DNA of 64,000 nucleotides, taken from positions 1 through 64,000 of the forward strand of contig NZ_JAQCNH010000041.1 of the NCBI RefSeq assembly GCF_028275115.1, given 5' to 3'. The notes below the pieces were generated by a model. It saw only the letters and a list, made by a program, of their open reading frames with translations, was not told the DNA's origin and did no database searches. Origin of the DNA: Halorientalis sp. (GTDB taxonomy: Archaea; Halobacteriota; Halobacteria; Halobacteriales; Haloarculaceae). Below, piece after piece: positions 51,853-61,074 of the stretch (positions are counted from its first letter, which is position 1; each line of letters begins with the position of its first letter). The position numbers and the translations under genes were made by a program.

Positions 51853-52554
51853 TTATTTCAGCTCCGCGACCGTGTCGCGAAACTCGTTCATCGCCCGGTC
51901 CGAAACGGTCGCGTCGACGAGTTCGCTCTCGATGCGCCGGAGGTGTTTGCCGACGGCGCTGGCGGAACAATCGAGATCGGTCGCGATATCGTCGTACGTC
52001 GCCTCGCGAGGCGACTCGTAGTAGCCTTTCCCCACGGCGACCAGCAACACCTCGCGCTGGCGGTCGGTCAGACCGGCGAACCGCCGGTCGGTCCCCGGGT
52101 CGTAGTCGCCGATGCGTTCGATGGTCACGTCGACCTCCTCGCGCGTGGCTGCGATTTGCTCCTGGAGTTGGTCTTTCGCCCCGATCACCGACAACCGGAG
52201 GCTCGAGGCCGACGGGTCGACGAACTCGGCCGGGAAGTCGAGATGTGTCGCGTACGAGTCGTGGAGTTCCAGGAGGTTCCGAATGAGGTCGCTCGGGTGG
52301 TAGTGGACCTGTAACATCACGCAATCGCCTGCGTCGGCTACCTGGTGGTCGATCACTTTCTCGCTCGTACGTGCGAGACTCTCGTCGATCTGGTCGCGGG
52401 TCGCTTCCGCCTGGTACAGCATCACTGCCGTTCCGTCGGTCAGCAGGTCGAGTTCCTGTATCGACCGGATGACGACCCCACACTCCCGAAATATCACCTC
52501 ACTCGGATCGAAATAGCCTCGCTCCGGCGTTAGCGCGTAGGTGACGTGTCTCAC
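51853..52554 (-). CDS. Bat-type helix-turn-helix regulator
   Basis: 233 residues, GTG start. The N-terminal about 150 residues form a ligand-sensing-like region (TYALTPERGYFDPSEVIFRECGVVIRSIQELDLLTDGTAVMLYQAEA). The C-terminal FAGLTDRQREVLLVAVGKGYYESPREATYDDIATDLDCSASAVGKHLRRIESELV is the HTH_10 DNA-binding domain of bacterio-opsin activator-like proteins. Haloarchaea have many such regulators. A decayed copy lies immediately upstream (52605-53032). Confidence 0.9.
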   Translation of the reverse strand: MRHVTYALTPERGYFDPSEVIFRECGVVIRSIQELDLLTDGTAVMLYQAEATRDQIDESLARTSEKVIDHQVADAGDCVMLQVHYHPSDLIRNLLELHDSYATHLDFPAEFVDPSASSLRLSVIGAKDQLQEQIAATREEVDVTIERIGDYDPGTDRRFAGLTDRQREVLLVAVGKGYYESPREATYDDIATDLDCSASAVGKHLRRIESELVDATVSDRAMNEFRDTVAELK

Positions 52555-52604
52555 AGTTCACGTAGCGCGAACCGCCTCAATAGTGATTGCCCTCGTTTCG
52601 AGGC

Positions 52605-53032
52605 TCAATACGTCACGTCGACCCCGGCGTCGGCCACAGTATAGAAGAGTTCACGCCAGAAGAGGAAAATTAGGCACACACCGAATTCGGAGACTCGACC
52701 TGTCGGTGCGGACGAACTCGAGCGAATACCTCGGTGTGTCGCGTGTGAGCGGTGCAGGTCGAAGGGGGCCCGGGTCGTGTCACTCGGGCGGGAGTGGACC
52801 TGGAGTCGGCGCGTCTCGTCGGTGCCGCCGATGTCGTCGCCAACCACCTTCTCACCGGCCAGTGCCATGCTCTCCTCGATGGCTTTGACGCTGCCGGTCA
52901 CCTCGTAGAGCGTCACGAAGAATAATATTCATATTTTGACAGCTCGGAGAATCACCCCGTGTTCTCTGAAACCCTCCTCCCCAGGGTCGAAATAGCTGGA
53001 TTCGGTGTAATGAGGCAAGACGCGTATCGCAT
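52605..53032 (-). pseudogene. Decayed copy of the Bat-type regulator
   Basis: From ATG 53032, MRYASCLITPN aligns with the start of the neighbour (MRHVTYALTPE). A frameshift then gives TESSYFDPGEEGFREHGVILRAV, matching ERGYFDPSEVIFRECGVVIRSI, followed by a TGA. Further on, YEVTGSVKAIEESMALAGEKVVGDDIGG matches YQAEATRDQIDESLARTSEKVIDHQV, and LQVHSRPSDTTRAPFDLHRSHATH matches LQVHYHPSDLIRNLLELHDSYATH. The HTH domain is missing. It is a clear remnant of a tandem duplicate. Confidence 0.85.
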
Positions 53033-53203
53033 GTCCGCCACTTTCTTAATCCAGTAAATAACTGTTCTGTCGTGCCGACTCTGCGGTGTGTAAATATCCA
53101 GTTCCTGGCGCTCCCGTCGTATGAATGCCCGTGCCGCTGTGGCTCGTAACTGCGGCAGTAGAAACCCTTTTGCCGAACCGTGGGTTACAACCGGCGTACA
53201 TCT

Positions 53204-53470
53204 ATGACAGTTACGCTCAAGGACTTTTACGCGGACTGGTGTGGTCCGTGTAAGACCCAGGACCCGATCTTGGAGGAGTTGGAGACGGAGTGGGAGACAG
53301 TCGAATTCGAGAAGGTCAACGTCGACGAGGAACAGGACGTGGCGAACGAGTACCAGGTCCGCTCGCTGCCGACCCTCATCGTCGAGAACGACGACGGTAT
53401 CGTCGACCGGTTCGTCGGCGTCACGCAGGCCGACGACATCGAGGACGCCCTCGAAAAAGCCAGCGCGTAG
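53204..53470 (+). CDS. trxA: Thioredoxin-family protein
   Basis: 88 residues from ATG 53204. Active site WCGPCK with Cys13 and Cys16, a substrate-side cis-Pro in VRSLPTLIV, and a fold of minimal thioredoxin length. Cytosolic, no signal. GTG 53180 adds eight unlikely residues. Convergent with the archaemetzincin gene. Confidence 0.92.
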   Translation: MTVTLKDFYADWCGPCKTQDPILEELETEWETVEFEKVNVDEEQDVANEYQVRSLPTLIVENDDGIVDRFVGVTQADDIEDALEKASA

Positions 53471-53496
53471 CGCGGCCCTACTCTTCGGAGCCCCGA

Positions 53497-54018
53497 CTAC
53501 AGGACCTGTCGCTGACAGGTACCGCAGAGGTTCTCTTCTTTCACGTCGACCTCCCGAACTGTCGGCGAGAAGTTCATGACACAGCGTTTGTTGTCGCAAT
53601 GTTCCAGGCCGAGCGTGTGGCCGATCTCGTGGACGACTTCCTTGCGGACACGGTCTGAGAAGATATCTTCGGCCGAGCGGTTCGAGAAGCCGCCGTCGGA
53701 GGATGTCTGGAGCCGGTACGTGGAGATGACGCTGCCGTTCCCGTCGAGGTACGCGAGCCCGAAGACGTAGTTACGCCGCCGATAGAACAGATCTTTGGGC
53801 GTGATCGCGATGTTTTTCTCACCGGCGCCGACGTGGCTGGCCAGTTCGATGAACTCCTCGGCACGGAACTGGTCCCGATTTGCGTCGTAGGACCCGTCAG
53901 GCACCGGCTGGGCGTCGTGGACCGTGACCTCACAGTCGTAGACGGTCCGCAACCCGGCGGAGGCCTCCCGCTTGACTGGAGCGGGCACCTCGCCGACCGG
54001 CACGATGTCGACGTGCAT
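53497..54018 (-). CDS. amzA: Archaemetzincin
   Basis: 173 residues. Zinc-protease motif HEIGHTLGLEH (His130, Glu131, His134, His140) followed by CDNKRCVMNFSPTVREVDVKEENLCGTCQ, where Cys141, Cys146, Cys165 and Cys168 form the second structural zinc site typical of archaemetzincins, and Met148 is the metzincin turn Met. Cytosolic. Transcribed divergently from the UPF0146 gene with starts 39 bases apart. Confidence 0.93.
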   Translation of the reverse strand: MHVDIVPVGEVPAPVKREASAGLRTVYDCEVTVHDAQPVPDGSYDANRDQFRAEEFIELASHVGAGEKNIAITPKDLFYRRRNYVFGLAYLDGNGSVISTYRLQTSSDGGFSNRSAEDIFSDRVRKEVVHEIGHTLGLEHCDNKRCVMNFSPTVREVDVKEENLCGTCQRQVL

Positions 54019-54057
54019 GCCAACTCATATGTCCGGGCTACCCATAAACATCCCGCC

Positions 54058-54459
54058 ATGACCGACGCTCGTTACGCCGCCCTCCTCAACAGGTTAGCCA
54101 CCCACGACACCCTGGTCGAGGTGGGGGTCGGCAACCGCCCCGCCGTCGCCGCTGCCCTCGCCGACCGGGGCCAGACCGTGACTGTAACAGACGTTCACGA
54201 CCGCGAGGTCCCTGCAGGCGTCCAGTTCGTCCGCGACGACGTGACCGACCCCGACAGTTCCGTGTACGCCGACGCCGACGCAGTCTATGCCCTGAACCTC
54301 CCGCCGGAACTCCACCGCCCGACCCGTGCCGTCACCCGCCGTGTGGACGCCGACCTCCTGTTCACCACTCTCGGTGGCGACCCCCCAGTAATTCCGGTCG
54401 ACCGGGAGACGCTGCCCGGCGAGACGCTGTTCGTCGCCGACGACGCCCGACCTGGCTGA
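54058..54459 (+). CDS. UPF0146 family protein
   Basis: 133 residues from ATG 54058. YAALLNRLATHDTLVEVGVGNRPAVAAALADRGQTVTVTDVHDREVPAGVQFVRDDVTDPD is a Rossmann-like methyltransferase fold reduced to its core, with VYALNLPPELHRP typical of UPF0146. Function unknown. The longer in-frame start at 53833 overlaps the divergent gene and is rejected. Confidence 0.88.
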   Translation: MTDARYAALLNRLATHDTLVEVGVGNRPAVAAALADRGQTVTVTDVHDREVPAGVQFVRDDVTDPDSSVYADADAVYALNLPPELHRPTRAVTRRVDADLLFTTLGGDPPVIPVDRETLPGETLFVADDARPG

Positions 54460-54541
54460 CATTGCGGTGTGTAGCACTCGCCGCCCTTCGCGGCTCGACA
54501 GGTCAGAAGCGGTTTTCAACTCGGGCCGCTATTGACCGTCT

Positions 54542-55411
54542 ATGCAGGTAGATGCGGTCGTGCTCGATATCGATGGAGTCCTCGTCGATGTCGCCGACTC
54601 CTACCGCCGGGCCATCGTCGAGTCTATCGAACACGTCTACGGGGACACGGTCGACCGGGCGACCGTCCAACAGTTCAAGAACGCCGGGGGATTCAACAAC
54701 GACTGGGAGCTCACCGACGCGGCGGCGCTGTACGTGCTGGCCAGCCAGTACGGACTGGACCGCGATGTGGACGCGTTCACCGACATGATCGCCGCCACCG
54801 GCGGCGGTCTCGACGCCGCCGAGACCGTCGTCGTCAACGCCGTCGGCCCGGCCGAACGCGAGCGAATCTACGAGGCCTGGGAGACGGACCGTCTGCGCGA
54901 GGTCTTCCAGCAGCTGTACCTCGGTAGCGACCTGTACCGTGAACTGGAAGGTGGCGAACCGGACCTCGACACGGCGGGGCTCATCAACGACGAACCGAAA
55001 CTCGTCGACCCCGAGGTACTGGCGCGTTTCCAGCGTCACTTCCACGTGGGCGTCCTCACCGGACGCCCTGCCGCCGAGGCCGACATCGCGCTGGACCGTG
55101 TCGGCCTTGAGGTGCCCGACGACCATCGGTTCACTATGGACGACTGGGCGGAAGGCAAACCCCACCCCCGCGCGCTCACGACGCTGGCCGAACGGTTCGA
55201 GGCCGACGCCGTCGCCTTCGCCGGCGACACCCTCGACGACGTTCGCACCGCTGTCAACGCGGCCGAGGCAGACCCAGACCGCACGTACCACGGCGTCGGC
55301 GTCCTCACCGGTGGCCTCACCGGCGAGTCCGGGCGGCGGAAGTACGAACGGGCCGGCGCGGACCTGGTCGTCGACTCCATCAACGACCTGCCAGGGAAAC
55401 TAGCGAACTGA
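54542..55411 (+). CDS. HAD-superfamily hydrolase (TIGR01548 type)
   Basis: 289 residues. HAD motif I is LDIDGVLVD (residues 8-16), motif [14 protein letters not shown], then KPHP for motif III and [15 protein letters not shown] for motif IV. The long cap region (about 35-150, with [21 protein letters not shown]) matches the archaeal/cyanobacterial TIGR01548 group. It is a phosphatase of unknown substrate; in some genomes the family sits near histidine biosynthesis genes, but not here. Confidence 0.88.
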   Translation: MQVDAVVLDIDGVLVDVADSYRRAIVESIEHVYGDTVDRATVQQFKNAGGFNNDWELTDAAALYVLASQYGLDRDVDAFTDMIAATGGGLDAAETVVVNAVGPAERERIYEAWETDRLREVFQQLYLGSDLYRELEGGEPDLDTAGLINDEPKLVDPEVLARFQRHFHVGVLTGRPAAEADIALDRVGLEVPDDHRFTMDDWAEGKPHPRALTTLAERFEADAVAFAGDTLDDVRTAVNAAEADPDRTYHGVGVLTGGLTGESGRRKYERAGADLVVDSINDLPGKLAN

Positions 55412-55468
55412 CGCGGCAACGTCGGCCGCTCGCGCAACCCTTTTTGGGGCTTCGCCGTACCTACGAGT

Positions 55469-56137
55469 ATGCAAATCGCACTGCTGGGCGGTACCGGCGA
55501 CATCGGTGAAGGGCTGGCGCTTCGGTTCGCCTGCGACACCGACCACGACGTGTTGATTGGCTCCCGCGACGCGAGTCGCGCCGAAAGCAACGCCCGGGAG
55601 TACGGGGTCGAACTCGACAAGCGTGGTGTTGAGGCGGACGTGACGGGTCACGACAACGCCGACGCCGCCGCGGCCGCCGACGTGGCCGTTCTCGCGGTGC
55701 CGGCCTACCATCTCGCCGACACCGTCGCGGCCATCGAGGGCGGACTGGACGACGACACCGTCCTCGTCACCCCTGCCGTCGGGATGAAACGCGACGAGGA
55801 CGGCTTCCACTACAATCGCCCCGGTGCGGGCAGCGTCACGGCTATTGCCGCCGAGGCAGCCCCCGAAGACGTGCCTGTTGTTGGCGCGTACCACAACCTG
55901 CCTGCGGCCCGCCTCGCCGACCTAGACGCCGATCTCGACGTCGATACGGCCATCGTCGGCGACGACGGCGACGCCGTCGACACGGTCACGCGCCTGAGCG
56001 AGGAGATCGAGGGCCTCCGCGCCGTCGACGCCGGCCCACTCTCCAACGCCGCCGAGATCGAGGCGATTACGCCGCTGCTCATCAACGTCGCGAAGAACAA
56101 CGACGGGATGCACGACTTGGGTGTCCGGTTCGAGTGA
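55469..56137 (+). CDS. npdG: NADPH-dependent F420 reductase
   Basis: 222 residues. LLGGTGDIGEGLALRFA is the NADP-binding motif and VLIGSRDASRAE the phosphate-binding loop typical of F420H2:NADP oxidoreductases. VPAYHLADTV and the C-terminal DAGPLSNAAEIEAITPLLINVAKNND complete the family pattern. It exchanges hydride between NADPH and the deazaflavin F420. It lies 57 bases downstream of the HAD gene, possibly the same transcript. Confidence 0.92.
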   Translation: MQIALLGGTGDIGEGLALRFACDTDHDVLIGSRDASRAESNAREYGVELDKRGVEADVTGHDNADAAAAADVAVLAVPAYHLADTVAAIEGGLDDDTVLVTPAVGMKRDEDGFHYNRPGAGSVTAIAAEAAPEDVPVVGAYHNLPAARLADLDADLDVDTAIVGDDGDAVDTVTRLSEEIEGLRAVDAGPLSNAAEIEAITPLLINVAKNNDGMHDLGVRFE

Positions 56138-56238
56138 CCGGAGTCGACCGACACGGGGACGAGCGACCGACCGCCCGCGCGACCGCTCGCTGTCGATAAT
56201 TTCATGAACGAGGGGCGGAAACGAACGTCCATCGAGCG

Positions 56239-56589
56239 ATGGCCGGTCCGTGCCCCGCGTGCGGGCGAGGAGTCGACGCACGCCTGAACTGTCCGGATTG
56301 TGGCGACGAGTACTGTCCGGAGTGTCTGCTGCCGGACGAGCACGGCTGTCCCGGGTACCGGAGCGAGGAGCCGTCGGGCGCGGACGGCGGCCCTTCGACC
56401 GACGACAGCGGTACGGACGGGACGGGGTCGGCCGGAGCTGACACCACCGATTCCGCTCTCGGGTGTCCGGCCTGCGGTGTCGTCGATGCGTTTCTCTACG
56501 CCTGCCCGGACTGTGGCGTGAGCCACTGTGCCGACTGCCACTCCGCAGACGCACACGGCTGTACTCCAACGGAGGTCGGCGGTTCCTGA
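56239..56589 (+). CDS. Protein with two AN1-like zinc fingers
   Basis: 116 residues. Two similar Cys/His modules, CPACGRGVDARLNCPDCGDEYCPECLLPDEHGC (4-36) and CPACGVVDAFLYACPDCGVSHCADCHSADAHGC (about 77-108), flank a Ser/Gly/Asp linker. The spacing C-x2-C...C-x2-C...C-x2-C...H-x-C is AN1-like. The duplication is internal. Possible nucleic-acid or protein binding; function unknown. Confidence 0.75.
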   Translation: MAGPCPACGRGVDARLNCPDCGDEYCPECLLPDEHGCPGYRSEEPSGADGGPSTDDSGTDGTGSAGADTTDSALGCPACGVVDAFLYACPDCGVSHCADCHSADAHGCTPTEVGGS

Positions 56590-56646
56590 GCGGGAACGGT
56601 GCGCGGCGACCCCGACCGCTGCACTGTCCGGCCCGACGGCGCTCGT

Positions 56647-57420
56647 CTACAGATCCAGCGTCACCGGTTCGATCCCCCGCGCGTCGAGATAGCGCTTGAT
56701 GTGCGGGTGGCGTTCGCCGATCTCTTCGGGTCGGTGGGCGTCCGAGCCGACGGTGACCGGAATCCCGTGTTCGGCGAGCACGTCGAGGAAGGCCGGTGCG
56801 GGGTGGAACTCCCCGTACTCGTCGAGCGCGCGGCCCGCGTTGAGCTCCGGAATCGTCGCGGAGTCGACGAAACTCTCTGCGACCCGTCGGTAGTGGGCCT
56901 CTGTCGCGAACCCCCGGAGCGCGGGGTTGCGCTCCACGAGGTCGACGTGGGCGGCCACGTCGAAGAGTTCGGAGTCGATCAGCGCCACGAGGTGGTCGAA
57001 GTAGCGGTCGACGGCTGCCTGCCGGTCGTCTTCGGTCTGCTCGGCAAAATAGGGCTCGACGTGGACGTTGACACCGTCGAGGTAGTGGACGCTGCCAATG
57101 GTGTACTGGAACTCCGCCTCGGAGAGAAACCCACGGACGGCGTCTTCCTCGTCGGGATGATAGTCCATCTCGACGCCGTCGTAGATGGCGATGTCGCTCT
57201 CCTCACGGAGCCGCTCGATCGCCTCCCGGCGACGCTCGTAGGTCTCGTCGAGGTTGAACCCCAACTGGTGTTTCTGCTCTCTGAGCGCCCCGCGGGCCGA
57301 GACGTTACAGTGATCGGCGATTCCCACACCCGTGAGACCAGCCTCGTCCGCCGCCCGAACCATCTGGAACAGGAAGCGACCGTCTGAGTACGTTGAGTGG
57401 ACGTGGTAGTCCCGATCCAT
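56647..57420 (-). CDS. PHP-domain phosphoesterase (histidinol-phosphatase-like)
   Basis: 257 residues. DYHVHSTYSDGR (residues 4-15) and IADHCN provide the first metal ligands, with GVEMDYHPDE, GSVHYLDG, AHVDLVERN and VGSDAHRPEE supplying the rest of the PHP trinuclear site. All motifs are intact. The set is closest to HisK-type histidinol phosphatases. Whether it acts in histidine synthesis is not decided by context. Confidence 0.87.
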   Translation of the reverse strand: MDRDYHVHSTYSDGRFLFQMVRAADEAGLTGVGIADHCNVSARGALREQKHQLGFNLDETYERRREAIERLREESDIAIYDGVEMDYHPDEEDAVRGFLSEAEFQYTIGSVHYLDGVNVHVEPYFAEQTEDDRQAAVDRYFDHLVALIDSELFDVAAHVDLVERNPALRGFATEAHYRRVAESFVDSATIPELNAGRALDEYGEFHPAPAFLDVLAEHGIPVTVGSDAHRPEEIGERHPHIKRYLDARGIEPVTLDL

Positions 57421-57848
57421 CTGACATATATCTTACCGTCCGGCGCTCTATAACCCCTCGTTGCGTTTCAGTGTTCGATGTAGGTCCTGTTCCCGCCGGT
57501 CGGTGAACGGCCGGGTGTGAACGCGCCGGAACTGTGGAGCCGGCGGCTGGACCGGTGGCCCTCGCCACCGATTCTCTAAGTTCGCCCCGACCCGCGTCCG
57601 CCGGTGTCCGAGAGCGGACACTCTCAACTGCGCCCAGTCTCGCCGTCGCCCCCGTCCTCGCGCGACAGAAACGGGACGAACGACCCGAAATACCGCCAGC
57701 GTGCGACGCCGACCGCCGCGGTTACCGTCCGCGAACCGACCATGTTCGGACGTGGCCGTGTCACGTCGAAACGGTGGCGGTGAAACCGGCAGTCGGCTTC
57801 GGGGTCGTCGGCTCTCGCGTGTCGTCGGTCGAGTTCGACCGAACTACT
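57421..57848. other. Intergenic region; no gene seen
   Basis: About 430 bases. In-frame extensions of the following gene reach back to 57534 but are basic and Pro/Arg-rich, unlike haloarchaeal protein. ATATATC at 57425-57431 may be the promoter of the PHP gene. Nothing else recognised. Confidence 0.4.
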
Positions 57849-58283
57849 ATGAAACTCCGACGGTCACACCTGTCTGTGACCCTGAGCGAGCGTGTCTGGG
57901 ACGAACTGGTGGGGCGATACGGGACCGACCTCCGTGCGGTTATCCGATACCACCCAGTGGACTACGAATACCACATGCGTGAGGACGTTCGACGGCAGTA
58001 CACCGACAGCGACGTCCAGTCGTTCGTCGACGAGGCTATCATCAATCAGCTCGGTCTGGAGTCGAAGGTTGACGCGGTCGACCTCGGCCCGTTCCGCGGT
58101 CTGGTCCGGATCTTCGACGAGGCGTGGGTGCTCATCTGGCCGGACAGTCTCGACGAGAAGTCGGGCTTTCTCGTGACCCTCGAGCGCGACGGTTCGCCGG
58201 TCGGAATCGACGCTATCGAAGCGGTCGACGCGTACCTCGCCGACGAGATCGGGCCGCGGATGCCGTCCACTCAGTCGGTGTAG
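57849..58283 (+). CDS. DUF7522-type haloarchaeal protein
   Basis: 144 residues from ATG 57849. LRAVIRYHPVDYEYHMREDVRRQYTDSDVQSFVDEAIINQLGLESK and FRGLVRIFDEAWVLIWPDSLDEKSGFLVTLERDG follow the pattern of a family I recall as DUF7522, a small alpha/beta protein often near signalling or taxis genes. Its 3' end overlaps the 3' end of RLI by 13 bases. Confidence 0.6.
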   Translation: MKLRRSHLSVTLSERVWDELVGRYGTDLRAVIRYHPVDYEYHMREDVRRQYTDSDVQSFVDEAIINQLGLESKVDAVDLGPFRGLVRIFDEAWVLIWPDSLDEKSGFLVTLERDGSPVGIDAIEAVDAYLADEIGPRMPSTQSV

Positions 58284-60100
58284 TAGTACTCGCCGTCTTT
58301 TTTTTGCTGGCGGTCGAGCTGACTGCCCGGCTTGTTGACTCGCGGACGACTGGTTCGCTCGTCGCGGCGGAAAGTCACGTCGAGGTTGGCGAGGAACTCG
58401 TTCATGCCATCGCGCATTCCCTTTGGCGGGGAGGCCCGGCCGTATTCGGCGGGTTCGCCGTCGAAGACGAGCAGTCGGTCGGCCAGCAGGTCGATCATGT
58501 AGATGTCGTGGTCGATTACCAGTGCGGTTGCGTCGTGGATCTCGGTGTAGCGGCGAATCGCGCCGGTCGCCAGCACACGCTGTTCCACGTCGAGGTGGGC
58601 GGAGGGTTCGTCGAGCAGGTAGAGGTCGGCGTCCTCCGAGAGACAGGCCGCGATGGCGACTCGCTGGCGCTCCCCGCCGGAGAGGTCGGTGAGATTCTGC
58701 TCCATCACCCGCTCTAGCTGGAGGGGTTCGGCGATCTCCGTCTGCCAGTACGAGGTGCCGAAGTCGTCGGCGATCGACTGGAGGAACGCGTCGACCCGCA
58801 TGTGCTGGTCGATCTCGATGTACTGCGGTTTGTAAGAGATGTCGAGGTTCGCATCGACCGCGCCCGTGTCGGGGTCGAGTCGCCCGGCGAGCAACTGGGC
58901 GAACGTCGACTTTCCGATGCCGTTCGGGCCCACGACGCCCAGCACTTCGCCCTCGTGGATCTGGCCGGCCTCGGCTTCGAGGCTGAACTCGCCGTCGCCG
59001 TACGACTTGGTGAGTTCGGGATACTCGGCGACGACCTGGCCGCTCGTCACCGTCCGCGGCGCGTGTTCCTCGAACTCGATGGCGTCCTGCCGGATGCGCA
59101 TGTTCTCGTTTTCCAGGTAGCCAGAGAGATACTCGTTGATACCGTTGCGAACCGATTTCGGCGGCGTGATGATGCCGAACGCGCCGGGACTCCCGTAGGC
59201 GAGGTGGATGTTGTCCGTCAGCAGGTCGAGGATGGCGAGGTCGTGCTCGACGACCAGCATCGAACGGTCCTCCTCGTCGGCGAGTTCGCGGATGATCCGG
59301 GCGGCGGTCACGCGCTGGCCGATGTCCAGATACGGTGTAATCTCGTCGAGGAAGTAGAAGTCGGCCTCGCGCGCTAGCGTCGCCGTCATGGCCACACGCT
59401 GGAGTTCACCACCCGAGATGGAGTCGATGTCCTGGTCGAGGACGGCCCCGATGCCGAACCGCTCGACCAGATTGGAAAGCGCTCCGCGCTCGTCGGTCCG
59501 TTCCAGTAGCTCGCGGGTCTTCCCGTCGAACTGGTCCGGAATCTGGTCGACGTACTGTGGCTTGCGCGCGACGGTCACCTCGTCGTCGCGCAGCTCTTCG
59601 AGGTACCCCTGGAGTCCGGTGCCCCGGTACTCCTCCAGGATGGCGTCCCAGTCGGGTTCGACGTTGAACTGTCCGAGGTTGGGACGCATCTCGTTTGCGA
59701 GAATGTGGACGGCGGTCGTCTTCCCGATGCCGTTCGGGCCGAGAATCCCGGTCACCTGTCCCTCTTCCGGGGCGGGCAGCCCGTAGAGGGCGAAGGCGTT
59801 CTCGCCGTAACGGTGGACGGGGTCTTCGTCGAGTTCGTCCGGCAGGTTGATGATCTCGATAGCGTCGAAGGGGCACTTCTCGACGCAGATACCACAGGAT
59901 TCGCCCAGACAGAGTTCTTCGCTGATCGAAATCTGGTCGGGGCCGCCCTCGTAGAGCCCGGCCTCCTCGTAACGCTCGTCCCGGGTGACGATACACTCCT
60001 CACCGGTCCGGTTGGGGGGACAGAAGTTCGCACACTCGTAGTTGCACCGGTCGGGCTGGCACCTGTCGAGGTCGACGACTGCGATACTATCTTCGGCCAT
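58271..60100 (-). CDS. rli: Ribosome recycling ATPase RLI/ABCE1
   Basis: 609 residues. Two N-terminal 4Fe-4S clusters (CQPDRCNYECANFC and CLGESCGICVEKCPFDAI), then two ABC domains with Walker A GPNGIGKTT and GPNGIGKST, signatures ISGGELQRVA and LSGGERQRVA, Walker B YFLDEITPYLDIGQR and YLLDEPSAHLDVEQR, and the hinge regions. It splits terminated ribosomes with release factor. Full archaeal length. It probably shares a transcript with the EMC6-like gene, which starts upstream. Confidence 0.97.
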   Translation of the reverse strand: MAEDSIAVVDLDRCQPDRCNYECANFCPPNRTGEECIVTRDERYEEAGLYEGGPDQISISEELCLGESCGICVEKCPFDAIEIINLPDELDEDPVHRYGENAFALYGLPAPEEGQVTGILGPNGIGKTTAVHILANEMRPNLGQFNVEPDWDAILEEYRGTGLQGYLEELRDDEVTVARKPQYVDQIPDQFDGKTRELLERTDERGALSNLVERFGIGAVLDQDIDSISGGELQRVAMTATLAREADFYFLDEITPYLDIGQRVTAARIIRELADEEDRSMLVVEHDLAILDLLTDNIHLAYGSPGAFGIITPPKSVRNGINEYLSGYLENENMRIRQDAIEFEEHAPRTVTSGQVVAEYPELTKSYGDGEFSLEAEAGQIHEGEVLGVVGPNGIGKSTFAQLLAGRLDPDTGAVDANLDISYKPQYIEIDQHMRVDAFLQSIADDFGTSYWQTEIAEPLQLERVMEQNLTDLSGGERQRVAIAACLSEDADLYLLDEPSAHLDVEQRVLATGAIRRYTEIHDATALVIDHDIYMIDLLADRLLVFDGEPAEYGRASPPKGMRDGMNEFLANLDVTFRRDERTSRPRVNKPGSQLDRQQKKDGEYYYTD

Positions 60101-60101
60101 A

Positions 60102-60428
60102 TTAGAATGGGAGGGAGGTGTTCGCGGTCAGTAGGACGCCCCAGGAGACAAACCAGAGGGAGAATGTCATGAAGCCGACGTAGAGGTAGTCCTTCGCACC
60201 GAAGTCGTCGACGTCGACGCCCAGCAGTTTCAGGAGCGGGAGCTGGACGAAGATTGCGCCAAGGACAATGAGCAGCGCGGTGTTGTTGGTCGCGGCCGCG
60301 TCGGGTGCCAACTCCGCAGTCGCTACCGAGGACGCGACGGCTGCTCCGATCCCCGCGATCGAAGACAGCGTTGTCACCTTCAGCCCGCGGACGTGGGCTG
60401 CTCGCCGCTCGGCCGTGTCCGTTGCCAT
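60102..60428 (-). CDS. EMC6-like membrane protein
   Basis: 108 residues from ATG 60428. Three hydrophobic segments (about 18-38, 48-68, 81-103), and the phrase LGVDVDDFGAKDYLYVGFMTFSLWFVSWGVLLT recurs in haloarchaeal EMC6-like proteins. It sits one base upstream of the rli start, a conserved pairing as I recall. In eukaryotes EMC6 is part of a membrane-protein insertase; the archaeal role is unproven. Confidence 0.72.
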   Translation of the reverse strand: MATDTAERRAAHVRGLKVTTLSSIAGIGAAVASSVATAELAPDAAATNNTALLIVLGAIFVQLPLLKLLGVDVDDFGAKDYLYVGFMTFSLWFVSWGVLLTANTSLPF

Positions 60429-60618
60429 ACTCCATTTTCCGCCATCGGGCCTCAAAAACCGTTCGTTGTCGGGTCGCTGAACGCGACTCGGCCCCGGCTC
60501 CCCTTGTTTGCAAGTTATTCACTAACACACGGCGAGCGGCCGCTACGGGGCGAGATTCGGGCAATTCCACCAGTTTGTCCATCAATCTTTATGAACCCGG
60601 CGCGCTACCACCAATGCG

Positions 60619-60897
60619 ATGGCAGAATCCGATGGGGAGACTATCGCGGACCTTCCGCCGAGCGCGAAGCTCGTGTACAAGGTGCTTGAGTACAACGGGC
60701 CGCTCACCCAGAAGGGAATCGTCGAAGAATCCATGTTGTCTGCACGGACCGTCCGATACGCCCTGGAACGGCTCGAAGAGGTGGGGGCCGTCGACGAGGA
60801 CGTCTACTTCGCCGACGCCCGGCAGAACCTCTACGAGATCGTCGACGATGCTGAGGAACAGCCCTCGGAAAGCACTGAATCGGCCGTCTCCGACTAA
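60619..60897 (+). CDS. Winged-helix transcriptional regulator (MarR/TrmB-like)
   Basis: 92 residues. SAKLVYKVLEYNGPLTQKGIVEESMLSARTVRYALERLEEVGAVDEDVYFADARQNLYEI is a minimal winged helix with the recognition helix at TVRYALERL. No ligand domain; Ser/Glu-rich tail. Single gene, divergent from the EMC6-like gene with about 190 bases between. Confidence 0.85.
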   Translation: MAESDGETIADLPPSAKLVYKVLEYNGPLTQKGIVEESMLSARTVRYALERLEEVGAVDEDVYFADARQNLYEIVDDAEEQPSESTESAVSD

Positions 60898-60904
60898 CAC
60901 AGCC

Positions 60905-60910
60905 TTTTTT
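60905..60910 (+). terminator. T-run terminator
   Basis: Six T residues start ten bases after the stop codon of the winged-helix gene. Confidence 0.5.
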
Positions 60911-61074
60911 CTGACCCGTCAGCAGCGCCGCCGACGAGTCACCGGTACTCGGCCACCGTCAAGCGCACGTTCGATGAGCCCCGTGCCGCGACAGTCGACC
61001 GTTCGGTGTACGACGTTCGTGCCCGCATCCGTGTCAGTTCGGAGCCGCAAAGCGTCTGGCTCCGGGAACATGGG

